From Celoporthe dispersa (taxonomy: Eukaryota > Ascomycota > Sordariomycetes > Diaporthales > Cryphonectriaceae), in assembly GCA_016584495.1 (NCBI GenBank), contig WAID01000001.1, positions 1-64,000 of the forward strand: 64,000 nt of DNA, in the 5' to 3' direction. Positions 45,901-57,020 of this stretch are shown piece after piece (position 1 is the stretch's first letter; every line of letters begins with the position of its first letter). A program made the translations under genes and the position numbers. A model generated the notes under the pieces. The model saw only the letters and a list, made by a program, of their open reading frames with translations, did not search any database and was not told where the DNA came from.

Positions 45901-47383
45901 CTTTGAGTAGAGGAAATTGTCTTCACCCTCCGTGAAGTTCTTGAGACAGCCTTCACAGGGAATATGTTCGCTGAGGTAAGAGCGAATATCCTGAGTTACC
46001 AGAGTCGTTTCAGCCTTGAGCTCTACCGCTTTGCAGCTCTGCATGACCGTCCTGATGTTTCCACACTCGCGGCTGGAGAAGAACCACTTGACAAGTCCAT
46101 AGGTGGACATCGTCAAGAGTCTTTGCAAGGTATTGATAGTCAATGTATCGTCCAGACACTCATCTAGACCGTCGACGATCAAGTAGACCTCCTCACACTG
46201 TGGCAACAGATCCTGAACGACTTTGCAAGCAATGTCGATGCGGTCGATCTTAGTCGCATGATTGTCGATTTCATTCATGTATCGGTCAACCAGTCTGTCT
46301 GGCGGGCTCTTTATATACCTCAGTAGCTGGAGAGCCAGGGATCGTAAGCCGCTGACACCACGGTTCCGTTCGGGGCTGTTGAACGAGTAGAAGAAGTACA
46401 CGGTCTTTTTGCCCTGCTGCTGCAGATGATCGATTATCGTTGCTGCGTACACGCTCTTCCCAGAACCAGGTTTTGCGTTATACCAGAGGATCGCATTTTT
46501 CGTGCTCTCACACCAGTCCTTGAACCGTTCATCTTTGAATATCCACTGGCAGGTGCCGTTGTGGCGAAGGGCGAATTGTTCTTCGGCATTCGTTCTGACG
46601 TCGACGTATGAGTCACTCTTGATCCATTCGATAATGCCCCTCCTTAACTCGGCAGACTTTTTCTTCACTTGATCGTTGAGCTGATGTTGCATGGGCCAGT
46701 GCGATGATGTTGCCCCGATCGCGATTCAACCCGTCAAGTGCTTTGCTTATCTCCTTGTTTATTGGGTTTGCTATCCTCCCGAAAGTTGACTTCAAGAAGT
46801 TCTGGGATAATATTCGAGACACGCTAAACCAGAATCGAATAATGTGTCTATAAGAGCTGGCGAGCAAGTCTTGCACGTCATCTGATGTCGGAAATGCGTC
46901 ACCAAACTTCTCGTAGCATCTCAAGCTGATACCAATTTGTTCCATGGTATCGACGATGTCATCGAGACAGCTCTGCACCTGCAATGCAAGCTCTAACACG
47001 ATTCGAGCGCCTGCGAATGCGATACTGACACCCAGTGGAGCAGTGTCCAGCAGGTTCTCGCATACTCCCATGAGCTTGGCAAGACTGCTGATGAAGGGGT
47101 TGAGCCTTTGAAGTATCTTTGTGGGTGCGCGCAGAGCGCTTTTTGTCTGAAGATCCTCCACGAACTTTCTCAGGCCATCTGCTGAAGCCTGGGTCTGCGT
47201 GCTGGCCCCCGGAGCCACCGCAACTTGCTGGTGCTTGGATGTGAGCTCCTTCAAAAATGGGTTCTTGGTGTCGTCATCCCGTTTCAGCTCGCTCAGGAAG
47301 TCATTAACCGCTCGAGAGAACGGCGTCTCAACCTGTGTTTGGGCCAGCGGGTTTTGCTCTGTATTCGTCAAGAAAGGCGTCAT
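42973..47383 (-). CDS. NACHT-domain NLR (STAND) protein
   Basis: NLR-type signal-transducing NTPase, a class linked in fungi to non-self recognition and cell death. Exons 47383-45749 and 45680-42973; intron 45748-45681 (GTGAGG..AAG, ACTAAC branch). N terminus: about 230-residue helical domain (LGVSIAFAGARIVLELAL; SSYRHIIRFWFSVSRIL) of the fungal STAND-associated kind. NACHT follows: WYNAKPGSGKS (Walker A), VYLIVDGLDEC (Walker B), VKWFFSSRE. The long C-terminal half lacks clear ANK, TPR or WD repeats but has HIDGHVSWHPWSNP and FTHTARQLELIDT, resembling degenerate beta-propeller blades, and an acidic DDDSDDDSDDDS tract. Extra bases in GGG 46693-46695 and T5 44097-44101 break frame; removing both gives 1,446 aa. 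Confidence 0.82.
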
Positions 47384-48084
47384 CTTCTTCTAGGACCCAC
47401 GATACAGGTCGAGCTCTGGCTAGTAGACTTCCCCAAGGAACAATGGGTGATAGAAGGGTCAATACCTGTGGGGGGGGGGGAGGGGTTGTGTATTCCACGA
47501 ATTTGAAGCAATGTATAGATGACTTCCTCGATGGATGCTGAGAAGCAATATTCCACCAGCTTGTTAACCGTTGGCTGCGCATTAAACACTGTTCTGACGT
47601 GGCTGAGTCGAATCAGAGCGACTTTCCCAGTCGCGTCCCTTTCTTGGCTCCTCTTTTATAAACCACACGCAGAACGTGATAGGATGGGTTCGCTCTTACT
47701 CAGCTGACAAGCGTCTAACATTGCGGAAGGATGAGGGGTATGTTGCAGTGGTTGGTATGAACAAGCGAGGTTGTCATGTGGCGCATTGCTGACCACCATT
47801 TTGCTCTTCAAGGTTTTCCATTCGCAGCCACCGGTGGAAAAGACGGAAACAAAAAACTCTAAAATAAAAAAAATTAAAAAAAAAGAAAGAAAGAAAAAAA
47901 AGGAAAGCCTAACTCCCTTCCACCCAACCCCCCCAAAATTTAGATTCCTATTGTTCAAGGTTTGCCCTTTCCTAACTTGCATCGAGGGCTCAGTGTGTTC
48001 TCAAAGCGACAACTGCTACTGTTCATCGCGCAAATCACTTCATCACCTTCTACCAAACAAGCACTGATATCTATTGACTACAAC
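47384..48084. promoter_or_regulatory. Shared divergent promoter, NLR / AAA ATPase
   Basis: 701 bp between opposed starts, with a G-rich run (47470-47485), an A-rich tract (47865-47900) and a C-run (47929-47936). No known operator recognised. Confidence 0.45.
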
Positions 48085-50252
48085 ATGCCCCAAAGCTCGG
48101 TTTCATCACCCGACCTTGGCCGGAAGTGCGAATTCAAAACGTACCACACGACACCAAAAAGGGTGGACAGCTCGTAACAGAGACGATACTCGAGCCCTTT
48201 GGCAGACTTAACCTACATGATGGCGATAGCTCCTACGCACTCGTCATTCAGCGGAGATTTACCGACAAACACGAGCTAGATTCCACGACTCTTAGAATCA
48301 ACTCGCCGCACCTGCTCAGAGTGTTTCGTGAGGTTGTGGGTTCCACGTATGCTAGCGTCGCCTCAGATTTCAGATCTCCTTTCGAGATGACCAGCCCATT
48401 TCAAATGCTTATGCACTATGTGAGTTGGTTAGGAGCTGGCCTCATAATCACAAATTTTAATAGCTTCCCAGTGGGATGAGTTGGAGCAGTATCGCGACCA
48501 GACGGAGGACCATCATGCCCGTCAGCATTTGAAACTGTTGTTCGACTTTATGGATCATGAACTGGGTCCTGACCGGGAAAATGTCATGAGTATGACGCGC
48601 AACGGGCAAATCAGCTACACACATGCCTGGGTATTATTCAGACCTGGGAGTCTTGTTTATACCTCAGTCATGGGACATCCCTGGCTTCTACAGTGCCAAA
48701 AAACTGCGTATGAAGAGAGCACCGTCAAAGGGCCATATATCGTCGTCACTTGCACGTACACCGACCACGATGGAGCGTTGGAAGGCACGGCAGTGCACAA
48801 TTTCACCATTCTCCAGAAAAAGTATTTTGGGGCCGAAAATCCGGCTTATATCACCGACCTGCCCATCTATCCTAGGCGGTTTGCGGGAGAAGCTGGATCC
48901 CTCGAGGCTAGGCTAAAAATAAGAGGTCAAGACTTTCTTGCCAGAAAGTCAGTATGCGTTCAGGCGTATAATGGAATCGCCCAGTACCTGAAGGAGCCCC
49001 CGGAGCTGTTTTATGACCCTGATATGGCAGACTTTGACGGAGTATGGCTCCCCTTTACTGTGAGTGCCCTTGAAGCGGCCTGTCTCCTACCGAGCTGATT
49101 TTAGATAAGGAGTCGGGAAGAGTCATACTAGACCGCAAGACGTTCCACGAGGATCAATATTCCAATCAAGTTTCCATCAAGGTCATGACACCAGACCCGC
49201 TTCTCTGTCCTCCATATGAGTACGGCTACTCACTGAGCCGGAAGGACTGGTGTCGTTTTCTTGTCGATAATATGAGTGACGTCGAGTGGAAAGAAGGTGT
49301 GTGGGAGTCGCTGGTATTGGCTACTGAAAAGAAGCTTGTTTTGCAAGCTCTGGTGACTTCTCACCAATATCCTGATAATGCTAGGGACCAGCCCGAGCTC
49401 AAGGGCAAGGGGCTTATTTTTCTTTTGCACGGATCGCCCGGCTCAGGCAAGACGCTGACAGCCGAGACCGCCGCCGAGGGATCAAGGAAGGCATTAGTCT
49501 CCTCGTCTCTAGGAGACCTGAATCGCTATGACTCGCCCCGGGCATTCGAGATACGGCTGAAGCAGATTCTAAGCTATGCAACGACATGGAGGGCTATAGT
49601 CTTGCTGGACGAAGCCGACGTCTTCCTTGAAGCGCGACACTCACTTGGCGACAGCACCACTCGCAATGCTCTTGTCGCCGTGTTCCTAAGAGAGCTGGAA
49701 TACTTCTCCGGTATCATATTTCTGACCACGAATCGCCTCACGACCTTTGACGCCGCTATGAAATCTCGGATCCACCTAGCACTCGAGTACTCGCTACCAG
49801 ACGTCGAGACACGGAGGCAAATTTGGGTGAATCTTTTATCAAACGTGCCTCAAGAAGCCATGGGCATTGAGGATATCGATGATGCGGTTGAAAATCTACT
49901 TTTGGAAAGGTTGAATGGGAGAGAGATCTCGAACACATTCAGTACCGCACGAACAATAGCCAGGTCGCTGAACGAAGCGCTAAATCTGGAACACATTGAA
50001 AGGGTACTTCGAGTAAGGAGTGACTTTGAAAGAAGTCTGCAGAGACAGGCTCATAGAATGAACTCAGCAGCCACAGGACTGAGTAGCAGTGCTGTTGAGG
50101 GTTTCGAAGGCAGGACTCCATCATTGCATTTGAGTCTACTTGAAGGATATGGAGATCGAAACACCTTTCTTCAGCTTCCTCGATTTTTTCTTTCGTTGTT
50201 TGACATTATATCTCCTAAGCACCTAGCTTCACATCTTAAAAATAGAGGTTGA
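48085..50252 (+). CDS. AAA ATPase of the fungal DUF7025-AAA class
   Basis: Exon 1 48085-48419, exon 2 48472-49059, exon 3 from about 49105. The N-terminal half resembles the DUF7025-like domain (SYALVIQRRF, LLFDFMDHEL, HAWVLFRPGSLVYT). AAA core: FLLHGSPGSGKT (Walker A, about residue 415), IVLLDEADVF (Walker B), FLTTNRLTTFDAAMKSRIHLAL (sensor 1 and arginine-finger region), then a lid. One A appears missing in A5 48156-48160: restoring it joins RKCEFKTYH to GGQLVTETI. A second base seems missing at the exon-3 acceptor (49104), so that junction is uncertain. Cellular role of this fungal class is unknown. Divergent to the NLR. Confidence 0.78.
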
Positions 50253-51441
50253 GGTCTCTGGGCAGTTGATGACGTTGCACATGTATGTGGTTAACTGCTA
50301 AGCTTGGACCAACGGGAACCGCGTGCCTACCAGCCATATTACGGTATACCGTAAACCCCACGTGCGCATTCAACGTTGCCTTTACCGACGCCTAAGCTGT
50401 AGTTGGCTGCAGTATTATGGCTGGTTACGTTGCTGTCTGTCGGGAAGGAGATGGAAGTGTACACCTTCGTGGACTTGCACCTGGACCTGGACCTGCCTGT
50501 CTTTGTCGCATGTTATTGAGTATTGAAGCTGAAGAGACGTGTTTATTCTGCCATATAGACTGCCGCAGGTGCGATGGTCATTTTTGGGGGCACATCTCCG
50601 GCCTGCCATGTTCACTTGATGTCTTTCAGCAGCGCAGAAACTACGTCGAATATGAGCTTGTGGTGAACGGCCCGCATCTGAACAAGTATACTTTTAGCTG
50701 GATGGCCCTGAATTCTCTTTCAGCCAGTTTTCTCCTGGTTGAGCCCAGAGCCCCAGACACAGGCCCACACGTCAGCCCAAGCTCCTCTGAGTCTGCTATC
50801 TATACTTGCTCCGGGAACCCTCCAAGTACTTTCTCCGGGATGCTAGGCAGATGAATTTTCGCAATAATGGTGATTTTAGGTAAAATTTTTCAATAATTAT
50901 ATCTGCTCTTTTCGCAGTACAGCTTGCACCGCCAAATTTCTTTCAGCTTACCAGACACAATTCCTGTGTTGGGCTTAGTGGTATCACTAGAGATGTTGTC
51001 CTCTGGGTGTAAAACGTCATACCTGCGCATACTCGATGCTAAAGAAAATGAATAAGTTTATAAGACGCGTGTTTCGGCCGAACTTTAAAAGAATAAAAAC
51101 ATGCAACTCTCCAGAGATGAGCTGTGCAGTAATTACCGAGTCGAAACGCGCATACGCCGAATCCGAAGTCCCTCTGCCATTATATAAGCTGAGGCTCTGC
51201 TGAAATAAGGGTAAGCTTCATGGAAAGAGAAGTCTTTAATTGGATAAGAAAGAAGAGAAAAAAAAGCCGGTACTAAAAGATGACTATCCCGCCACGTGGC
51301 AGATCAGGCTCTGGACAGTAACATCTACACAGTGAAGAAAGAAGAAATAACATCTTCATTTTATTTTTATATTTCCCCCTCCGAGAATTTTTTTTCTAAA
51401 AAAAAAGAAGAGAGTCAAAGCGCCTGGAGAATCGTCTGAAC
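50253..51441. other. Gene-free interval
   Basis: No supported gene. The last 200 bp are A/T-run rich and precede the long HET gene. Confidence 0.4.
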
Positions 51442-53925
51442 ATGGATCTGGGACACTATCGATTGGAGCCTGGAGACCAAGATACACAATCCCAGAGATC
51501 ACCGGACCCGGGGCTCCCAATCCATGCATTGCAGCTTCACCCTGATAATCACCTGAGGGTCAAGACTGGCAGGGTCGAGACTAAAGATGAAGCTTTACAT
51601 GGTCATTATAGCAACTGGGAGTACTGGAGGGGCGTATACACCGGCACAGCCAATGCACAGCGACGTGCAAACGTCTTGTCTCTCCTGTGTCTAGAGCAGC
51701 TGAAGTCGTTGCAGCTCCTCGTGGAGTGGTGGGATGGCGAGCAGGCTCTCGGCGACAAGGGGATTCCGAGCATCTGGCCCCGAGTCTACCTTCACGACGG
51801 CCAGCTCGACGACGCTCTCCATCAGCGCTGCATAGACATTGCGAAGGGTGGAACCTCCCTTTACCGCGCTCGCCTCTACCAGCTGTGGCTCTGGGAGTTC
51901 ATCCCGCTGAAAGGGAATAGCTGGGACAAGACTAGTCTCCGGCGGAAGAGAGCAGCAGGGGCCGCAGCAGCCCACCGCACTGCCGTCGCTGCATGCTCGG
52001 GCGCGACCACGATCAGCCTCCTCCCCGAGGCGGGACGCAGCGAGACGACGGGCCAGCTTCGTGTGAGCGGACCGGCTTTTGCCGGGGTGCTAGAGCCCTG
52101 TCCATGGCTCCCACCCACACGCCGTGCAGATGGATATTATCCACACTTCCTCTGGGATCTGCAGGAGGGTCAGACGGTTCGGTGCCCGAGCGGCGGTCCT
52201 GTCGACTATCTTGTCATCAGCCACACCTGGGGCAGGTGGAGGGCGCCTGGTATGAACGCCTCCGTCCGCGGCGTTCCCTGGAGAGTGCCGTGCAACTCAC
52301 TCTTCGACGTCAGGGACATTGCGAGGATCCTCCGCCGTGTTCCTTTTCAGACGCGCTATGTCTGGTTTGACCTCGTCTGCATACCCCAGGATGGCAGCGA
52401 GCTGGGTCAGACCGAGATCGCACGGCAGGCGACCATCTTCCGGTCGGCCAAGTGGGCCGTGGTGTGGCTCAACCGACTGCACGACTGGTCGGGCCTGCGT
52501 GCGGCCGTCTCGTTCCTGGCGCACTTCAATCTGTCGTGCGAGGTCGACTTCCCATCGATCAGCGCCGAGGATGGTCTGGAGGCGCGCAAACCTTTCAGCT
52601 CCGTCTATCTGGCTGCCGCACGGCCTACGGGCCTGGCAAGTGTCGTTCCTACGGGACAGATCAGACAGGGTATGATTTATTTTCTAGCGCCTGGGGCGGA
52701 CAGCGACCCCAACAAGTCTTCGACCGTCATGGTACCGGATGGCTGGTTTTCGTCTCTCTGGACGCTCCAGGAGTCGTGCCTTCGGCCGGACTTGTTGCTC
52801 TGTAAGCAGGACTGGGAGTTGTTCTGTACTGGCCACAGACAGGCCGATCTAGATGGTGCAGCTGATATTCCAAGTTCTGCTGCTGCTGCTACTGCCGCTG
52901 CCGCTGCCACCCTCAAGCCAGTCCCTCTTGACCACCTGGTAGAGCTGGTCAATATGTATATCGAGCGGGGAGGCCTGACTAAGCCTCGTCCCGAGCCACC
53001 ACTGAGCGTGTTTGAGCTCATGATGATATTCAAGGAGACCGGGATGGCAAGATTAACTGAGATGACGCCCATGGACATAATGGTGTTTGGCAACCAGAGG
53101 TATTGCACTGATGCCAACCGGGCCGCCGCTCTCATGTCGGCCCTCGGGACAATCACCTGGTATAAGGACTACCTCAGACGTATCCGAGGCCAGCCAGAAG
53201 CCACCGTCCTCCGATCCTTCGTCTTGGGCCTATACCCCCACGAGTTTGTGAATGAGCTGCAGTCGACTTTCGGAGGCGCCGTCTTCTCCGTCAGTGAGTT
53301 CTCGGGTCCACAACTCAGCCCGTCATCCTTCCAGACAGGCACAACGGGCACGGGTAATATAAACAGCACTCTTGGCTCCTTCTTCGAGCGTTTCTTTCCC
53401 AGGAAGCCAGAGAGGCGGACGCCGGCAGGAAGGATTACCGACACGCGCCTCGAAGCAACCATGCTGCCTATAACCCGCGACGTTAACCGCCAGCGAACAG
53501 TGACCTGGATGTACGAGGTTTGGGTGGATAGCCCTCTGTCGGTCTTCGGCTGGGCTATCGGCTATGACGGCTCCGTCACGATCAGTGAGGCCGTCGTTGT
53601 TGCCGCGTGCCCACCACGCCGGGCGCTCGCGGCTGGCGACGACCTGACGGTGTCGGTGTTCTCCAAAGCACCTCTCCAGCGGTTCTTCACAGGGGAGGTT
53701 CAGCTTGAAGAGTGGCTTAGTACGTTCCGTCCTGAGGCAGAGAAATACGCAATATACGTCGGCCGGACCACACACAACCGTATTGGTATCATCCTTGAGA
53801 GGGTCTACCTAGGAGGAAGCAGAAAAGCAAAGGACTTCATCAGAATTGGAATTTTTCACTCCTTTGTGGACCAGGGGTCCACTGAATTTCCACAGGCGGA
53901 GCAGGTGAACTGGCATGTTCTATAA
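51442..53925 (+). CDS. Long HET-domain protein with novel N-terminal domain, intact
   Basis: Single exon, 827 aa, no lesion. Residues 1-240 form an N-terminal domain with no resemblance I recognise (SNWEYWRGVY, LLVEWWDGE, YQLWLWEFIP), ending in HFLWDLQEGQTV. HET follows: YLVISHTWGRW (256-266), RYVWFDLVCIPQ (305-316), EIARQATIFRSAKWAVVWL, and WFSSLWTLQESCLRPD. A low-complexity Ala run (GAADIPSSAAAATAAAAATL) lies in the middle. The C-terminal ~300 residues contain MSALGTITWY and LGLYPHEFVNELQ, shared with the minus-strand gene at 59374-61693. Probably an incompatibility / cell-death executor; partner and trigger unknown. Confidence 0.85.
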   Translation: MDLGHYRLEPGDQDTQSQRSPDPGLPIHALQLHPDNHLRVKTGRVETKDEALHGHYSNWEYWRGVYTGTANAQRRANVLSLLCLEQLKSLQLLVEWWDGEQALGDKGIPSIWPRVYLHDGQLDDALHQRCIDIAKGGTSLYRARLYQLWLWEFIPLKGNSWDKTSLRRKRAAGAAAAHRTAVAACSGATTISLLPEAGRSETTGQLRVSGPAFAGVLEPCPWLPPTRRADGYYPHFLWDLQEGQTVRCPSGGPVDYLVISHTWGRWRAPGMNASVRGVPWRVPCNSLFDVRDIARILRRVPFQTRYVWFDLVCIPQDGSELGQTEIARQATIFRSAKWAVVWLNRLHDWSGLRAAVSFLAHFNLSCEVDFPSISAEDGLEARKPFSSVYLAAARPTGLASVVPTGQIRQGMIYFLAPGADSDPNKSSTVMVPDGWFSSLWTLQESCLRPDLLLCKQDWELFCTGHRQADLDGAADIPSSAAAATAAAAATLKPVPLDHLVELVNMYIERGGLTKPRPEPPLSVFELMMIFKETGMARLTEMTPMDIMVFGNQRYCTDANRAAALMSALGTITWYKDYLRRIRGQPEATVLRSFVLGLYPHEFVNELQSTFGGAVFSVSEFSGPQLSPSSFQTGTTGTGNINSTLGSFFERFFPRKPERRTPAGRITDTRLEATMLPITRDVNRQRTVTWMYEVWVDSPLSVFGWAIGYDGSVTISEAVVVAACPPRRALAAGDDLTVSVFSKAPLQRFFTGEVQLEEWLSTFRPEAEKYAIYVGRTTHNRIGIILERVYLGGSRKAKDFIRIGIFHSFVDQGSTEFPQAEQVNWHVL

Positions 53926-54792
53926 GCCCATGCACAGTTATGTGAAGAACTTCGAAAGCGCTTGTAGCTGGTTTGAAAGGATTGGCACACATAGTTCAAA
54001 AGCCCTGATATATCTGAGCGAGCTGCTGACAGCTAAGTAAATTGAAAAGTAGCATAGATCTCACTTGCTTAGGCGTCAGAATGCAGATAATCCGAGAGTT
54101 GTCATCAGGGACATTTGGAGTATCGGGTTATTTGTCAACAAGGGGCTCAAACCACAACGTCTACATCATGCTCAGTCATTTAGCTCATGCCTAGTCTGCT
54201 CACCAATTAAGAAAAATCTAGGAAGTAACTAAGAGTAATGATTTTAAACTGAAAGCCTGAAGTATTGAAAAAAAAAAAAAGAAAGAAAGAAAGAAAAAAT
54301 CAAGACCTTGGAAAATACATTGAAAAGGCCCAAGCATAGCTTGAAAATGCTCAACAATGGCAATTAAGTTCTAGCAACAAGGGACAATCCGTTAGCGTTG
54401 AATATGCCTATAAGAGCTGATTAGGCTAAGCAAAGCTGATTAAGCGTTTGCATGGCTATAAAGCAGCTGTTTAGCCGTGTCAGCTTTTTCAATCAAACTT
54501 AGTTCTGTAAACTTCAACTAAAATTGCTGTATGCTTAAGCATGCTTGTTGGAAAAAGCTTTGTCATGCTGCTTATTGCATTTCCATTTGAGACTTTTCTA
54601 TTTCACCGTGGATGAGTGATTTTCATCAACTGCACTGCTGTAAACTTTTTGAAAGACACGCTTGTCTCTTCCAGGGAAAGCTGATATTTTAAATGGTATA
54701 AAACATGCAAGACATAATACTCTATTACTACTTGTAAATTCCACCCTAGCTTACTATTAGCACAGGAGCAGCCTCAACCTCCGTATTGGCAT
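53926..54792. other. Gene-free interval with A-run
   Basis: Contains an A-rich tract (54269-54299) and short AGCTG-rich degenerate repeats at about 54410-54490; otherwise nothing recognised. Confidence 0.4.
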
Positions 54793-56530
54793 ATGGACGC
54801 TGTTGAGGATTACTGGCCTCGCCGTCTTCTCCACATCCCTACCTTAGCCTCGATTGAGCGTGATGGCTCGGGCATCTACGGAGGCGTTCACAAGCCCGAG
54901 TATAGTATTCTCACATATACTTGGGGCCGGTGGATGGTCCGAGGCGAGAATACGGCTGTTCCTCCTCCGGTCTTGCCTATCAAGGGCACAGAGTGGGGCA
55001 TCCCAGCTGTCCAGGAATCTCACTTTACGGCCGAAGCATTTCACGCTGTCCTCCAAACGATGCTGAAGGGTGGATCCGCCTGGGCCTGGCTGGATATCGC
55101 CTGCATCGATCAGGGAAGACGAGGCTGTCAACGCCGACGAAGTGGGTCACCAGGCTAGCATTTTCAGGAACGCGGCGAAAGCCTACGTATGGCTCTCGGA
55201 AACATCAACAAAGAACCTCACAGAAGCTGCGGTGGGTTTGAATGAGCATAGCATCAACCTTGGACTCTGGGGTCCAGTTCTGGAGGAAACCTCCTTCCCG
55301 GCCGCCCTCCCGTCCCCTCAAGATCTCCGGGCCCGTGTTGCAAAAATTCGGGTTTCTCTTGGCCCTGTTGTCAGAAGCCTCGCTGTCATCTTGGGGGACC
55401 CCTGGTTCTCATCCCTCTGGACTCTGCAAGAAGCCGTGTTGCGAACGGACGCACTGGTGCTGACCATGGAGGGCGAGCCTGTTCCGTGGGTGAAGTTCGG
55501 GAAGAAACAGTATCCCTTGTTTCTCCATGCCTTTATGAACCTGTGCTGGAACATCTACCGGGACTTGCAGAGGATGCAAGTCATCATCTCGATGGCTAAG
55601 AAGAGCGGAATCTGCCCCTCAGAGTGGGATGAGAGCGTCCAGAAGACCGTGGATGAATTGGCAACCAAGATCCGCCAGTCCGGAATGGCCAGCATCCCTG
55701 CGTTCAACCCGAACACCCAGTTCGGCATGGCGAGGTACAGACAGACGACCAGATCCGTGGATCGCGTGTATGCCATTATGCAGATCTATAATCTGCGCGT
55801 CGGCAAGTCTATCCGACCGAATGACAACCCCGTCTTGGATGACCTCGTCACTGAGTTTTCGCAGGCCATCTTAAGGAGGTGTCCCGTCCTGGGTCAAGCT
55901 TTCACACACACCCGAGAGCCTGAACCGGGCTTAAGCTGGCGCATCACCGAGGATTCCGTAATCCCGGAGTGCCTGCGGATTCTCAAGAAGCCCATCCCTG
56001 ACTGCACAATGTCTTTTGATGACCGTCAAAGGCTATTCGTACGCGGCAGGGTCTGTGCTCTATCTAATCTACTGGCTATTAAAGACGTGGGCGCGGATCA
56101 CTTACAGCCGGGCGAAACAGTTAAGCGCCGAAGACGATATGACGGCCGAGCCGAGGTCATCCCCGACATTGGCGTAGTTGACGACAGATCAGTGGACAAT
56201 TTGGTCCTCGGCTTCGAATCCATGCTTGATGTCCCAGGCTCACAATACACACTTCCTTCTAATCGGCTACCACCGCTGTTTACGAAGCTGTGGGTTTTGT
56301 ATGTCGGAGACATCGAGGGGGATACCGACCGTGGTTCTAGTTTCCCAGACGATATCAACCGACGGGTGCTTGGTGTCATGCTCTGTCCCGCTGCTCCTTC
56401 TCCGACGGGGGACTGGCTCGATATTCCCTGCAAGCGTGTAGGGCTCTATACTTGGAACATGGTCACCAAGAAGATGAAATGGGCATTAGAGGGGCTTGCT
56501 TGGAAAGAAGCGGATTTTGAGTTGCAGTAG
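54793..56530 (+). CDS. HET-domain protein ('WPRRLLHI' type)
   Basis: Short HET protein, HET at the extreme N terminus: YWPRRLLHIPTLAS (residue 7 on), YSILTYTWGRW, AWAWLDIACIDQ, VGHQASIFRNAAKAYVWL, GDPWFSSLWTLQEAVLRTDA, SVDRVYAIMQIYNL. The frame breaks right after ACIDQ at GGG 55113-55115; removing one G gives CIDQEDEAV, matching CIDQEND in the intact 62142 gene, and 578 aa in total. The C terminus has KRVGLYTWNMV in the place of TGICIWDV in relatives. No intron. Likely functional if the extra G is a consensus error. Confidence 0.82.
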
Positions 56531-57020
56531 CAGCTGCAGACGGGAAACCCCTAAGGAATTTCACGTGGGATGCTAGCCTGATCACTTTCCACAAGGATAG
56601 TGTTTCGGGCTTAAGGCTCGCGGGATGGCTTCTACGATAGAAATACAAGGATGTGGATCCCAATTGGCGACATCTGAACATAACTTGCTAGCCGACGTGG
56701 ACGAGAACGGTTTCCCCTCCAGTTGGGGACGTGGGCGTCCCTTGTACCAATATGACCACACGTGAGAGGATATCGAGGGCCTGATCGGTTACCCAGCAAT
56801 TGTTACAGACTAACCTGTTTGACCACAGCGTCCACTAAGCTAATAAGAGGAGTTTAGCTCTTTGCGCTATACACATAGGAAACAAACCTCTCCAGAACCA
56901 GAACAAGTAGTAATACAGTCAGCCAAATAAGCCTGACGTGCTGTTCCACAACGGCCCATCACCCTCCAGGAAGGACACCGCAGATGGTGAGATAATAGAT
57001 AAACCAATATAAGTAAGATC
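56531..57020. other. Interval between convergent HET genes
   Basis: No separate gene. The minus-strand HET frame continues below 57021 beyond its TGA (WDLTYIG...), so part may be its former 3' coding end. Confidence 0.4.

Noticed and set aside
46613..47383. Separate small gene upstream of the NACHT protein
   Set aside because: Its domain is the usual N-terminal part of such NLRs, and one extra G in a run explains the frame break.
50417..50854. 145-codon ORF after the AAA gene
   Set aside because: No motif, no family resemblance and poor start context; probably chance.
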